Virus record (IMG/VR): IMGVR_UViG_3300032296_001978
Span: 1 to 38,329 of that record
DNA length: 38,329 nucleotides
Source of the DNA: a virus
Direction: 5' to 3' (one strand)
The position numbers and the translations under genes were made by a program. Each line of letters begins with the position of its first letter. Position 1 is the first letter of the stretch. Shown here piece by piece: positions 13,640 to 20,553 of the stretch. The notes beneath the pieces were generated by a model that was given only the letters and a program-made list of their open reading frames with translations, did no database searches and was not told where the DNA came from.

Positions 13640-13881
13640 CCCGAGACGAGTTTGAAGCCTTAGCGAAAAAAGCGGGCTTGGCGAAACACGGGCTTGGCTG
13701 GACAGCTTGGGAATCACAACTGGAGCGTTTTGCCGAACTCGTTGCGGACCAAGAGCGCGAAGCCTGCGCGTTAATTTGCGATCAGCGAAAGATACTCACG
13801 CCCGAGTGGCAGATGGATCAGCACTACAACCAGGCCACGAGCCACTGCGCAAAGGCCATACGTTTGCGAGGGCGCACATGA
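13636..13881 (+). CDS. Small conserved phage protein, 81 aa
   Basis: The ATG overlaps the previous stop as ATGA. The 81-residue protein opens MTRDEFEALAKKAGL and contains RFAELVADQEREACALICDQ, a pattern seen often in small accessory proteins of proteobacterial phages. It is helical and acidic. The function is not known. Confidence 0.78.
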   Translation: MTRDEFEALAKKAGLAKHGLGWTAWESQLERFAELVADQEREACALICDQRKILTPEWQMDQHYNQATSHCAKAIRLRGRT

Positions 13882-14279
13882 AAACCTGCATCCACTGCCA
13901 ACAGTCAAAACCGCTGGACGCCTTCCGCAAATCCGCCCAAATGATCGGTGGGCGCGAAAACGGCTGCAAGGACTGCCACAACGAGCGCCGACGCGCCCGG
14001 TATCAGGCGGACCCATCGGCCACGCTATTGACGAACCGCAAGTGGTTTCAGGCGAACCGCGAAAAGCTCAACGCTTACCACCGCGAATGGCGCAACCGGC
14101 CGGATGTGAACCGGCGAACCACCAGGCGCCGAGAAGAAATCGCCGGGCTGGCCGACAGTTACGTCAAGCAACTGCTGGCAGGAGGTGTGCTGAGTCACTC
14201 CGACATTCCGCAGCCGCTGGTAGAGGCCCAGCGCGAACTACTGAAGATCAAGAGGTACATCCGTGAACACAGCATCTGA
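13878..14279 (+). CDS. Zinc-binding protein related to phage HNH/endonuclease VII N-terminus
   Basis: A 133-residue basic protein. It opens with CIHCQQSKPLDAF and then GCKDCHNERRRARY, a two-CxxC zinc knuckle resembling the N-terminal part of recombination endonuclease VII-type and HNH-like phage proteins. The remainder lacks a convincing HNH catalytic histidine set, so it is more likely a DNA-binding protein than an active nuclease. The ATG at 13878 overlaps the preceding stop. It overlaps the next gene by 17 bases. Confidence 0.75.
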   Translation: MKTCIHCQQSKPLDAFRKSAQMIGGRENGCKDCHNERRRARYQADPSATLLTNRKWFQANREKLNAYHREWRNRPDVNRRTTRRREEIAGLADSYVKQLLAGGVLSHSDIPQPLVEAQRELLKIKRYIREHSI

Positions 14280-14472
14280 ACTGCGGGCCGAACTCGCGCA
14301 TGTATTCGCCCAACTCAAAGCCGGTGAAATCAAACCAGGCGAGGCGGCAGAGCTTGCAAACCTTGCCGGGAAGATGATCGCCAGCGCCAAGGTGCAGGTC
14401 GAGTATTACGCTTTGCGCAAAGAGTCGCCTGAGATTGGCTTTCTCAAGGAGAAGAAGCATGAAGGCACTTGA
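14263..14472 (+). CDS. Small conserved phage protein, 69 aa
   Basis: A GTG start inside the end of the previous gene gives 69 residues. The sequence ELRAELAHVFAQLKAGEIKPGEAAELANLAGKMIASAKVQVEYYALRKESPEI is a recurring small phage family, helical throughout. It may form a dimeric helical bundle. No function is known. It overlaps the following gene by 14 bases. Confidence 0.75.
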   Translation: MNTASELRAELAHVFAQLKAGEIKPGEAAELANLAGKMIASAKVQVEYYALRKESPEIGFLKEKKHEGT

Positions 14473-15271
14473 ACTAGCGGACAAAAAAGGTAAGTGGACA
14501 AGCTCTGACTGTATGGACGCAGCCGCCGAACTTCGCCGACTCGCAGCGGTTGAGTCCGACTGCGCCCAATATCTCAAGGAAGGCGAGACCCCGGCAGAGC
14601 GCATCAAGCGGGCTCTTGGTGATGCTGATTCGCTGATGAGCATTTATCGGGACGTGGTTGCAGAGCGTGACGCACTGAAAGAGCAGATGCGAGAAGTTGC
14701 AATGCTGTTGCTCGACAACGACCGATCCGGCATCAAGGCATGGGCGGCTGGCTTAGTCCTCGGTGAATCAGACGGTCAATGGTCTGTCCGCACTGTCGTG
14801 GCCGACCAGCGGAACGAGATTGACGCACTGAAGGCAGAGCTTGAAGGCCGCTACCAGTCAATCATCGAGATGGGCAACATGCTCACCGAGATTGTCAATC
14901 TGATTCGGGGCGAGCCTGAAGAAGGAACCAGCCATTCGACACACGATGCCGTTGAACTGGTGCGTGGACTTGCCATGCACAACGATCTGTATGCGACGGC
15001 AGTCGAACTTGAGTTGGCGAAGCTGAAGGCAGAACTTGAAGACGCAAAGCAAGCGGCAAAAACCTGGGAGAACGAGGCCGAGCGTAGATCAGACCGCTAC
15101 ACCAAGTGCGCGGCAGAGCTTGAGCGCATCAAGGCGCTGGAGCCGACCTACTGGCAAGTAACACAGGGCACAAGGTCTTTTGTTATGACCGCTGCCGAAT
15201 TCAACAGGGCCACATTCGATTACGGCTCGTTTGTAGCCCTCTACGCACTAGGGAGCAAGACATATGAATGA
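14459..15271 (+). CDS. Coiled-coil accessory protein sharing modules with a later gene
   Basis: A 270-residue acidic protein, almost wholly helical with several coiled-coil stretches. Its first codons and its last part match gene 15581-15859: both start MKALE, both contain AELERIKALEP, and both end LYALGSKT. A 33-base identity (15113-15145 with 15707-15739) and a 25-base identity (15239-15263 with 15833-15857) prove recent duplication. The long middle part is present only here. It resembles the ea-type accessory proteins of lambdoid phages in general form. Function unknown. Confidence 0.75.
   Translation: MKALELADKKGKWTSSDCMDAAAELRRLAAVESDCAQYLKEGETPAERIKRALGDADSLMSIYRDVVAERDALKEQMREVAMLLLDNDRSGIKAWAAGLVLGESDGQWSVRTVVADQRNEIDALKAELEGRYQSIIEMGNMLTEIVNLIRGEPEEGTSHSTHDAVELVRGLAMHNDLYATAVELELAKLKAELEDAKQAAKTWENEAERRSDRYTKCAAELERIKALEPTYWQVTQGTRSFVMTAAEFNRATFDYGSFVALYALGSKTYE
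15239..15263 (+). repeat. 25-base direct repeat at a gene junction, copy 1
   Basis: Identical to 15833-15857. It encodes the end of one protein (LYALGSK) and contains the GGGAGC ribosome site of the next gene. Related shorter forms, GGAGCAAGACAT, lie before the starts at 15581 and 16074. Confidence 0.92.
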
Positions 15272-15584
15272 CGCAGAAATCAGCAGGAAGCTGGCGCTGG
15301 CGATTGGGTGGAAGGAATCCGACATCATCGACTACCCAGGTCAGGACTATGTGGGCATACGAACGAGGATCGTGGCGCCTTGCGTCCGCTTGTTCTCGTT
15401 CAAGTTTCCAAACGTCATCTGGCCGATTGCCGAGCGATTCAACTGCTTTCCCGAAAAGTACAGAGCCAACCGCTATCCCGGCGCTGATGAAATCCTGTGG
15501 TCAGCTAGAGGTGTGGTTTCGGACACCGCAGCCAAGTCCGTGGCGCTGGCCGTCATCAAAGCGCATGAAGGGAGCAAGACATGA
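15264..15584 (+). CDS. Hypothetical phage protein, 106 aa
   Basis: The ATG follows a GGGAGC ribosome site in the repeated junction sequence. The 106-residue protein is mixed alpha/beta (MNDAEISRKLALAIGWKESDI at the start, then a Trp/Phe-rich core). It ends with the EGSKT tail created by the same junction repeat. It lies between the two related coiled-coil genes and looks like an inserted cassette. Function unknown. Confidence 0.78.
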   Translation: MNDAEISRKLALAIGWKESDIIDYPGQDYVGIRTRIVAPCVRLFSFKFPNVIWPIAERFNCFPEKYRANRYPGADEILWSARGVVSDTAAKSVALAVIKAHEGSKT

Positions 15585-15859
15585 AGGCACTTGAACAGGC
15601 AGAAGGGCGCGGATCGAACCCCTACTACGCCGGAAACTTTGATGGCGAAAGCGATGAATTGCGTGATCTTCGGCTGACGCTAGTGGCCGAGCGTGACGCA
15701 CTGAAGGCAGAGCTTGAGCGCATCAAGGCGCTGGAGCCGGTGATGATTTACCACGGCGCTTGCACCATCGACTGCGGGGAGCACGGACACCACCACACTG
15801 AGATGCTGAAGATGATCCACGCCGGAACCAAACTCTACGCACTAGGGAGCAAGACATGA
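15581..15859 (+). CDS. Short paralogue of the 14459-15271 protein
   Basis: A 92-residue protein with the same start (MKALE), the same AELERIKALEP segment and the same LYALGSKT end as the 270-residue protein upstream, but with the long coiled-coil part missing and a His/Cys-rich stretch (CTIDCGEHGHHH) that may bind metal. The shared DNA shows that it arose by duplication and shuffling. Its stop overlaps the next ATG. Confidence 0.78.
   Translation: MKALEQAEGRGSNPYYAGNFDGESDELRDLRLTLVAERDALKAELERIKALEPVMIYHGACTIDCGEHGHHHTEMLKMIHAGTKLYALGSKT
15833..15857 (+). repeat. 25-base direct repeat at a gene junction, copy 2
   Basis: Identical to 15239-15263 and again placed across a stop/start junction, supplying the ribosome site for the gene at 15856. 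Recurrence of the same joint supports cassette exchange by homologous recombination at start sites. Confidence 0.92.
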
Positions 15860-16077
15860 AACGGATTACCACTGAAGAAGCAGTGCTTGCACTTAGGGCG
15901 CGTCGCACCGCACACCCGGCCAGTGCTATTGCCAATGATCTGGGGGTGACAAGCAGAGCCGTGGCCACCGCGCTACGCGCAGCCGTCAAGGACGGGCGAG
16001 TGATCTGTCGGTTCAAGAAGGGAGCCGCCTTGTACCGGTTCGTCAGGCTGGCCAAACAACCCAGGAGCAAGACATGA
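15856..16077 (+). CDS. Small helix-turn-helix protein, 73 aa
   Basis: A 73-residue basic protein with a winged-helix-like pattern: EAVLALRARRTAHPASAIANDLGVTSRAVATALRAAVKDGRVICRF. The helix pair and the following wing are clear. It probably binds DNA, perhaps regulating the accessory genes. It ends QPRSKT, again at the GGAGCAAGACATGA junction. Confidence 0.75.
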   Translation: MKRITTEEAVLALRARRTAHPASAIANDLGVTSRAVATALRAAVKDGRVICRFKKGAALYRFVRLAKQPRSKT

Positions 16078-16625
16078 CGGACAACATCAAACTGCCGCCG
16101 ATGCCTCTGGCGTTCTTCGATGAATTCGGAAATGGAGCCGATGACCGCGTTCAGGACTACGCCAGCGAGGCTGTGCGCCTGAATGCGCAGGCTGTGCCGG
16201 ATGGGTGGGTGATGGTCCCAATCAGGCCGACGCTTGACATGATCGATGCTGGCGCAGATTGCGATCCAGAGCGAGAGAGCGTTTGGGACGCCATGCTCTC
16301 CGCAGCACCAGCGGCGCCAGCAGCACCACAGCCAGCACATCCTCTCGACTTAAGTGTCATGGAATTGGCCGAAAGTGTCGGACTGATCGGACCAGCAAGC
16401 CGGACGGACGATCTGCACGAGGCCATCCAGCGATTCCACGATCTGATCGTGGCAAATGCATCCATCAAGGCTGCGCTGCACTTCGCAGACGGTTTGGCAC
16501 AGCCAGCACGGCAGCCGCTGACAGATGAGCAGATCAAAGACATCCACTGGTCAAAGCCCATGGATGAATTTCAGTTCGCCCGAGCCATCGAGCAGGCACA
16601 CGGAATAGGAGTCAAGAATGACTGA
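16074..16625 (+). CDS. Ea-type accessory phage protein, 183 aa
   Basis: An acidic protein of 183 residues. The segment VPDGWVMVPIRPTLDMIDAGADCDPERESVWDAMLSAAP is characteristic of a large group of phage accessory proteins in which a common WVMVP...W..ML.AAP module is joined to varied flanks. An Ala/Pro-rich hinge (about 80-92) separates it from a helical C-terminal part with ARQPLTDEQIKDIHW, another recurrent module. No activity is known. The modular build suggests recombination with other phages. Confidence 0.8.
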   Translation: MTDNIKLPPMPLAFFDEFGNGADDRVQDYASEAVRLNAQAVPDGWVMVPIRPTLDMIDAGADCDPERESVWDAMLSAAPAAPAAPQPAHPLDLSVMELAESVGLIGPASRTDDLHEAIQRFHDLIVANASIKAALHFADGLAQPARQPLTDEQIKDIHWSKPMDEFQFARAIEQAHGIGVKND

Positions 16626-16845
16626 TGCACTGAAGCCGCTCGCCAGAGAGTCCCGGAGGGCTATTTTTGCGTGCCCGGAAGGAGGTAATGCCGTGATTGA
16701 GTTTCCGTCCCCGCTCACAGCGGAGACGCTTGACATGCTGTCCGAGTTGACGGCGCTGATGTTTCGCAGCATGCGACGTGACGCCGAAACACGGCATGCA
16801 CAAGAGCGAGCCGATGCAGAGTGCCGCAGTTGGTTTGCCGATTAA
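16618..16845 (+). CDS. Hypothetical phage protein, 75 aa
   Basis: A 75-residue helical protein whose ATG overlaps the end of the previous gene by 8 bases. It has no membrane helix or metal motif. The middle (SPLTAETLDMLSELTALMFRSM) is amphipathic. It fits the series of small accessory genes; function not known. Confidence 0.7.
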   Translation: MTDALKPLARESRRAIFACPEGGNAVIEFPSPLTAETLDMLSELTALMFRSMRRDAETRHAQERADAECRSWFAD

Positions 16846-16864
16846 CAGCAAAAATGGAACATCA

Positions 16865-17140
16865 ATGACTGACACCACAGACAAGCAGGCATCCGGCGCA
16901 CTCAGGCAGGCCATGAACCGAAGCTACGAGGTCGCCAAGCTGGCGGTACTGGCATCTTTCACTCTGTTGGCTTCCTGCGAAAAGCAGCAGCCATGCATAG
17001 AAACAGCGACACAAACAGTCGTCACTTATCCCTATCTCGCCCTGCAAGCTCTTGGGCCTGCGTATGCGGGAACCGCCTTGATCCCTGTCTATTCGGAGCA
17101 AACTGTTTGCGTGAGACGGGCGGCTCCACCAAAGGAATGA
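16865..17140 (+). CDS. Small lipoprotein-like protein
   Basis: From the ATG at 16865 the product is 91 residues. An internal ATG at 16913 would give MNRSYEVAKLAVLASFTLLASC, a very good lipoprotein signal with the lipobox LASC, so the exported form may start there. The mature part is short with several prolines and two further cysteines. An envelope-located small lipoprotein in an early operon could affect superinfection or the host envelope, but this is inference. Confidence 0.65.
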   Translation: MTDTTDKQASGALRQAMNRSYEVAKLAVLASFTLLASCEKQQPCIETATQTVVTYPYLALQALGPAYAGTALIPVYSEQTVCVRRAAPPKE

Positions 17141-17144
17141 CACC

Positions 17145-17372
17145 ATGACATCAAAAATTGCATGTAGCCCACTGACAGGGCGAATCTACAGCGGGCGCGT
17201 TGACGTAAAGCGAGGCGTCTTTGTGGGCGAAAAGAAAGATGTGACAAGTGACGTGATGGGGGCACTCATTGAGAAAGCGAACTACCACGGCGGAACCTTC
17301 GAGATTCGTGGCGGTGGCAGAAAATGGGATGTGACGGTTGTTGAGGCCACGCCGGAAGGACTGACACCATGA
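17145..17372 (+). CDS. DUF7446-like phage protein
   Basis: A 75-residue protein opening MTSKIACSPLTGRIYSGRV and continuing GVFVGEKKDVTSDVMGALIEKANYHGGTFEI. This pattern is typical of a widespread small phage family (DUF7446). The fold is small alpha/beta. It overlaps the next gene by 4 bases. The function of the family is unknown. Confidence 0.8.
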   Translation: MTSKIACSPLTGRIYSGRVDVKRGVFVGEKKDVTSDVMGALIEKANYHGGTFEIRGGGRKWDVTVVEATPEGLTP

Positions 17373-17692
17373 ATGACAGAGAGCTACTTGAACTGGCGGC
17401 GCGGGCTGCGGGGTATGACGTTGCAAGGCACTCAGACGATGGCGCATCGCTGCTGCTGTTTGGCGTACAGGAGCCATGGAACCCGCTAACAGACGATGGC
17501 GACGCTCTCCGGCTGGCTGTGAAAGTTGGAATATTGATAGCACCACCAGCGTACAATGGCGGTTGGCAAGCAACTGCCTCTGCAAAAGCGGATGAAACGG
17601 CCTGGATTGATGACACGTCAGGATCGCATGAAGAATCAACCCGCCGAGCCATCGTCCGCGCATCCGCCGAGATTGGGAAGGCTATGCAGTAA
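17369..17692 (+). CDS. Phage accessory protein with WNPL module
   Basis: A 107-residue acidic protein with ELLELAARAAGY at the start and the motif WNPLTDDGDALRLAVKVGILI, recurrent in small phage proteins of the ABA-sandwich type. The end (ESTRRAIVRASAEIGKAM) is also typical. It is the last gene of the leftward early operon and is followed by the convergent terminator. Function unknown. Confidence 0.82.
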   Translation: MNDRELLELAARAAGYDVARHSDDGASLLLFGVQEPWNPLTDDGDALRLAVKVGILIAPPAYNGGWQATASAKADETAWIDDTSGSHEESTRRAIVRASAEIGKAMQ

Positions 17693-17731
17693 AAAGAAAG
17701 CCGCCGCGTACCGTGAGGCAGAGGCGGCGGG
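17690..17731 (-). terminator. Terminator between convergent early and late operons
   Basis: CCGCCGC (17701-17707) pairs with GCGGCGG (17724-17730). On the minus strand the hairpin is followed by CTTTCTTTTT, giving a good intrinsic terminator for the late operon. On the plus strand the following sequence is less T-rich, so activity in that direction is doubtful. Confidence 0.75.
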
Positions 17732-17735
17732 CGTC

Positions 17736-18221
17736 TTATTCGTTCACCGGGAAGATGACGCTTGACCCGGTAGGCTGAGTGGACACGATCACGGGCGGCT
17801 TGCTGGCGGCTTCGATGCCCTGCGATGCGATGCCCGACACAGTGCCCATCGTCAGGCCGTAGCGGCTGGTTTCGGCTTCGATGTTCGCCAGGTTGACTCG
17901 GGTGCCTTGCTGGATCGAATAGAGGTTGGTCACAGCGGGCACCAAGATGCTGGCCCATGCCAAGGCTTTATCCTGAGGCGGCTGGATACGCACCACAGAG
18001 TCGCCAGTCTTCGCGCCCTTCATGATCCAGTACGCCATTGCCATGCCCTTGGCTTGAGCGTCACCAGTAGCGGCCAGAGCAGTGATTTGCCCCTCGATGC
18101 GGTCCTGTGCATCGTTTTGCGCCTTGGCCTGCGCAGTGATGGCTTCGTAATACTTGTCCTGGCTGGTAGCGCACCCGGCCAGAGCCACAGCCGCGACGGC
18201 GGCAATCATCAGTCGTTTCAT
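17736..18221 (-). CDS. Phage lipoprotein, last gene of the late operon
   Basis: A 161-residue protein with a lipoprotein signal peptide (MKRLMIAAVAAVALAGC; lipobox LAGC, Cys17). The mature part is Ala/Gln-rich and helical, then Gly/Ser-rich near the end. It lies after the lysis genes. Late lipoproteins of this sort may act in lysis, in envelope changes or as superinfection blockers. The exact role is unknown. Confidence 0.8.
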   Translation of the reverse strand: MKRLMIAAVAAVALAGCATSQDKYYEAITAQAKAQNDAQDRIEGQITALAATGDAQAKGMAMAYWIMKGAKTGDSVVRIQPPQDKALAWASILVPAVTNLYSIQQGTRVNLANIEAETSRYGLTMGTVSGIASQGIEAASKPPVIVSTQPTGSSVIFPVNE

Positions 18222-18223
18222 GG

Positions 18224-18487
18224 TCAGTCTCCAGCGGGTTCGTAGGTCATCTCAAAAATGTCAGGCTTGCACGGGTACAGCTCACCTTTGACTCCCTGAA
18301 TGATGTAGTCGCCGATTTCTCCACGATGGTTACCCTCCAGGGTCTTAATCGTCACAGATCCATCGTGTTCAGGAAAAGCGATCTGATCGCTACATGCTTT
18401 GTAGAACCAATCAGGGGAATGCCCTGCTGGAGCATCTGGCGCCCATTTGAACGCTTCGATGACAACGGGTTTTTTGCGGTACTTCAT
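18224..18487 (-). CDS. Conserved small phage protein (MKYRKKPVVIEAF family)
   Basis: An 87-residue protein with the opening MKYRKKPVVIEAFKW and the later TLEGNHRGEIGDYIIQGVKGELYPCKPDIFEMTYEP. This is a widely distributed phage family with a compact beta-rich fold. The function is not established. It lies between the spanin genes and the terminal lipoprotein, and overlaps the spanin stop by 4 bases. Confidence 0.88.
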   Translation of the reverse strand: MKYRKKPVVIEAFKWAPDAPAGHSPDWFYKACSDQIAFPEHDGSVTIKTLEGNHRGEIGDYIIQGVKGELYPCKPDIFEMTYEPAGD

Positions 18488-19008
18488 GGGTTCCCTTTCA
18501 TGGTTTGAACTTGCAACTTCATGGCGTCTTCAAAGGTTCGAGGCCATGCTCCCGAGAGAGCATGAGCAGCCGCACTCGCTCCTGCCGCCGTTTCTCCAAC
18601 TCGGACAAGTCTTCCTGCACACCATTCAATATCTCGTTCGGCAGAGGTGGCATAGTCACTGAGGGCCGACTTGGAAGCGTTGGCGAGATCGGTTGCACTT
18701 GCGGCTTGACCGCGCAGCCTTGCAAGCTGAGACACAGCACGGTCAGCAGCAGCACGGGCGGCAGATACGTCCGCTTGGTACTTGCGTTCGGTTTCATCGA
18801 CGCGCTCCTGTAGTCGCTGGGTTTCTTCACGCGCTGCACGTTCGGCCAGTGCGATGGCGGTTGCCTGATACGCCTTTTCGTTGGCAATGTCGGACTTGAG
18901 CGAATGCACACGCCACGTTTGAGCGCCACCCCATGCGAACAGACCGGCACAGATAAGCGCATACAGCCAACCAGGTATCAGGTCCAGAAGGTCAAGGATC
19001 GGCTTCAT
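18484..19008 (-). CDS. Inner-membrane spanin (Rz-like)
   Basis: The ATG at 19008 overlaps the preceding stop. The 174-residue product has one N-terminal membrane helix (WLYALICAGLFAWGGAQTW) and then a long periplasmic coiled coil rich in Ala, Glu and Arg, as in i-spanins. With the o-spanin encoded inside it in another frame it would span the periplasm and fuse the two membranes in the last step of lysis. The position after endolysin supports the call. Confidence 0.9.
   Translation of the reverse strand: MKPILDLLDLIPGWLYALICAGLFAWGGAQTWRVHSLKSDIANEKAYQATAIALAERAAREETQRLQERVDETERKYQADVSAARAAADRAVSQLARLRGQAASATDLANASKSALSDYATSAERDIEWCAGRLVRVGETAAGASAAAHALSGAWPRTFEDAMKLQVQTMKGNP
18519..18797 (-). 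CDS. Outer-membrane spanin (Rz1-like), nested in Rz
   Basis: A 92-residue frame wholly inside the Rz gene in another frame. From the ATG at 18797 it has a lipoprotein signal (LPPVLLLTVLCLSLQGC; lipobox LQGC) and a proline-rich mature start (VQPISPTLPSRPSVTMPPLP), the mark of o-spanins, then a charged helix. It is longer than lambda Rz1. The nested arrangement is the classic one. Confidence 0.88.
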   Translation of the reverse strand: MKPNASTKRTYLPPVLLLTVLCLSLQGCAVKPQVQPISPTLPSRPSVTMPPLPNEILNGVQEDLSELEKRRQERVRLLMLSREHGLEPLKTP

Positions 19009-19157
19009 GCGTATCCACTCCCCTCGCCTAAGTCCTGCTTGGCATAGGCCGCGAGTTTTGGATAACGCCTCGCCCACGACCAGCCGTTAGCCTTGTGCGG
19101 CTTGCAAAACAAACAGCCGCATCGTGCGTTCTTCGGTTTCTTGCGTTTGTGATTCAC
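19005..19157 (-). CDS. Small basic Cys-rich phage protein, 50 aa
   Basis: The GTG at 19157 overlaps the stop of the upstream membrane peptide as GTGA and gives 50 residues. The opening HKRKKPKNARCGCLFCKPHKANG matches a recurrent small protein found beside spanin genes in phages; the CGCLFCKPH part suggests metal binding. It ends 4 bases into the Rz start. Function unknown. Confidence 0.72.
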   Translation of the reverse strand: MNHKRKKPKNARCGCLFCKPHKANGWSWARRYPKLAAYAKQDLGEGSGYA

Positions 19158-19270
19158 CACGCACCCCACGCCAGCAGGCCAAGCGCCACACCACCAGCAA
19201 GCGCACAAGCGGCAAGGAACACGGCAGCGCCGCCCATGCCGATCAGTAGCCACACGGATTCACGTTCCAT
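19154..19270 (-). CDS. Membrane micro-protein in the lysis cassette, 38 aa
   Basis: A 38-residue frame from the ATG at 19270 begins MERESVWLLIGMGG and is one hydrophobic stretch (AAVFLAACALAGGVALGLLAW). GGAGG lies upstream. It sits between the endolysin and the small Cys-rich protein, with coupled overlaps. It could be a pinholin-like or regulatory lysis peptide, but there is no direct evidence. Confidence 0.6.
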   Translation of the reverse strand: MERESVWLLIGMGGAAVFLAACALAGGVALGLLAWGAW

Positions 19271-19272
19271 CG

Positions 19273-19749
19273 TCAAGCCTCCAGTAAGTCGGCAATGCGC
19301 CGCGCCCAGCCGCGTGAAAAATGCGGCCACGTCTTTAGGTCGGTCATGAAGCGCAACCGCTGCGCCTGCATCCGACGAATCAGCAGATCAGGATGGAATG
19401 CCCGAGCGCGTGAGATGGTGTCAGGCCCAACAACACCGTCAGGCTTTGCTTCTACAGCCCTTTGCAGCCACTTCACGGACTGACTCACACCGGAGTTGAC
19501 AGCCCCGTCAAACACGGCATAGCGGATGGCAGGCGGCAGGTCATCACATCGGCAGGCGTCCCAGTAGCTGCGCCGATAGATGGTCTTTGCCAGATCCACA
19601 GGCAGGTCACGCATGTGCCCGGTGTAGCCATTCGCACGGGCGACGGCTTCAGTGACTCCCCACATGGTCCGGCCACCCGGATCGGCGGCATGGTCAGACC
19701 AACCGCCCTCATGCCCAAGCAACAGATGAAAGCATTGATCGAAGGTCAC
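19273..19749 (-). CDS. Endolysin, GH108-type N-acetylmuramidase
   Basis: The GTG at 19749 overlaps the previous stop (GTGA), follows GGGGGTGA and gives 158 residues. The first half has the GH108 pattern FHLLLGHEGGWSDHAADPGGRTMWGVT with the catalytic Glu14 in HEGG. The second half (VKWLQRAVEAKPDGVVGPDTI) is a peptidoglycan-binding type 3 segment. No signal peptide is present, so it needs a holin for release. It cuts the glycan backbone of peptidoglycan at lysis. Confidence 0.93.
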   Translation of the reverse strand: MTFDQCFHLLLGHEGGWSDHAADPGGRTMWGVTEAVARANGYTGHMRDLPVDLAKTIYRRSYWDACRCDDLPPAIRYAVFDGAVNSGVSQSVKWLQRAVEAKPDGVVGPDTISRARAFHPDLLIRRMQAQRLRFMTDLKTWPHFSRGWARRIADLLEA

Positions 19750-20162
19750 GATGTCACCCCCTTGCGCTTGAGTTCCTGCTGCCCCTCTTCCGTGAGGATG
19801 TCGCCAAGCTCTGCCCCTTGACTGACCCACTGACGAAAGTAGGCGTTTTGCCGTCTGCGCACTTCGTAGGCCCGCGCCAATTGCTTGGAGATGTAGACGC
19901 CAGAGCGCCACACCGTAAAGCTGACAATGCTCATCGTCACGGCGGCGAAGGTGCCGAACAGCGCCCCGATGTAGAGGTTGCCCATCAACCCACACACAGC
20001 CATGCCGACACCCGATGCGGTAACTGCAGGCAGCAGCAGAGCCTTGATGTAGTGCGGTGCCTTGGTGATGTAGTTGGCAACACAATGGTGATGCCCAGCG
20101 ATCCATAGACCGCCGACCACGAACACGGCGCGAAGGCTCCAGATCATCAGTTCAGCGGCCAT
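19746..20162 (-). CDS. Multi-pass membrane protein, lysis cassette
   Basis: The ATG at 20162 has GGGGG seven bases upstream and gives 138 residues. Hydrophobic stretches lie near residues 5-25, 40-60 and 65-85, followed by a charged cytoplasmic tail (YEVRRRQNAYFRQW ... ELKRKGVTS). Direct overlap with the endolysin gene suggests a holin, antiholin or holin-associated protein. Which of the two membrane genes is the holin cannot be settled from sequence. Confidence 0.75.
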   Translation of the reverse strand: MAAELMIWSLRAVFVVGGLWIAGHHHCVANYITKAPHYIKALLLPAVTASGVGMAVCGLMGNLYIGALFGTFAAVTMSIVSFTVWRSGVYISKQLARAYEVRRRQNAYFRQWVSQGAELGDILTEEGQQELKRKGVTS

Positions 20163-20553
20163 CTGCAACCCCCTTTCCGCGCTGGTTGACGATGTTCATC
20201 ACCACCGGCACAAGCCACGGCCACGCGGCAGACAAGCCAAAGGCCATCACGTAATCGTTGGCCCACACGCTGCCGAGATAGTGACCAGCAAGCGCAGCGG
20301 CCCACGGTGCAGCAATCCCGCCGATCACGACAGAAATGCCGCCATTGACCAGCGCGATTGCCCTGGTTGACGGCTTGCGGTAGGCATACACCACAGTCGC
20401 GCCGAACGCGCCGAGCGCCCAAGGCACCGGGTCTGCGCCAAGCTGCAAGGCAGTCACCCCGGCAGCGCCCACGGTAGCCACACTGGCGAGAGCATTCTTC
20501 CCGGTGAACGCCAACCCCAAGCCGATCAGAAACTTTCGCCACAGAGTCATCAT
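20152..20553 (-). CDS. Putative holin
   Basis: A 133-residue protein with about three to four hydrophobic segments (VATVGAAGVTALQLGA, ALGAFGATVVYAY, LVNGGISVVIGGIAAPWAAALA, FGLSAAWPWLVPVVMNIV) and a short basic end. Two adjacent ATG codons (20553 and 20550) could give a dual start, as in lambda S, although the spacing is only one codon. It lies two genes before the endolysin. Holin function is inferred from context. Confidence 0.65.
   Translation of the reverse strand: MMTLWRKFLIGLGLAFTGKNALASVATVGAAGVTALQLGADPVPWALGAFGATVVYAYRKPSTRAIALVNGGISVVIGGIAAPWAAALAGHYLGSVWANDYVMAFGLSAAWPWLVPVVMNIVNQRGKGVADGR

Noticed and set aside
15239-16077. CRISPR-like array from the recurring junction repeats
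   Set aside because: The repeats lie at stop/start junctions of coding genes at irregular distances and have no spacer-like units.
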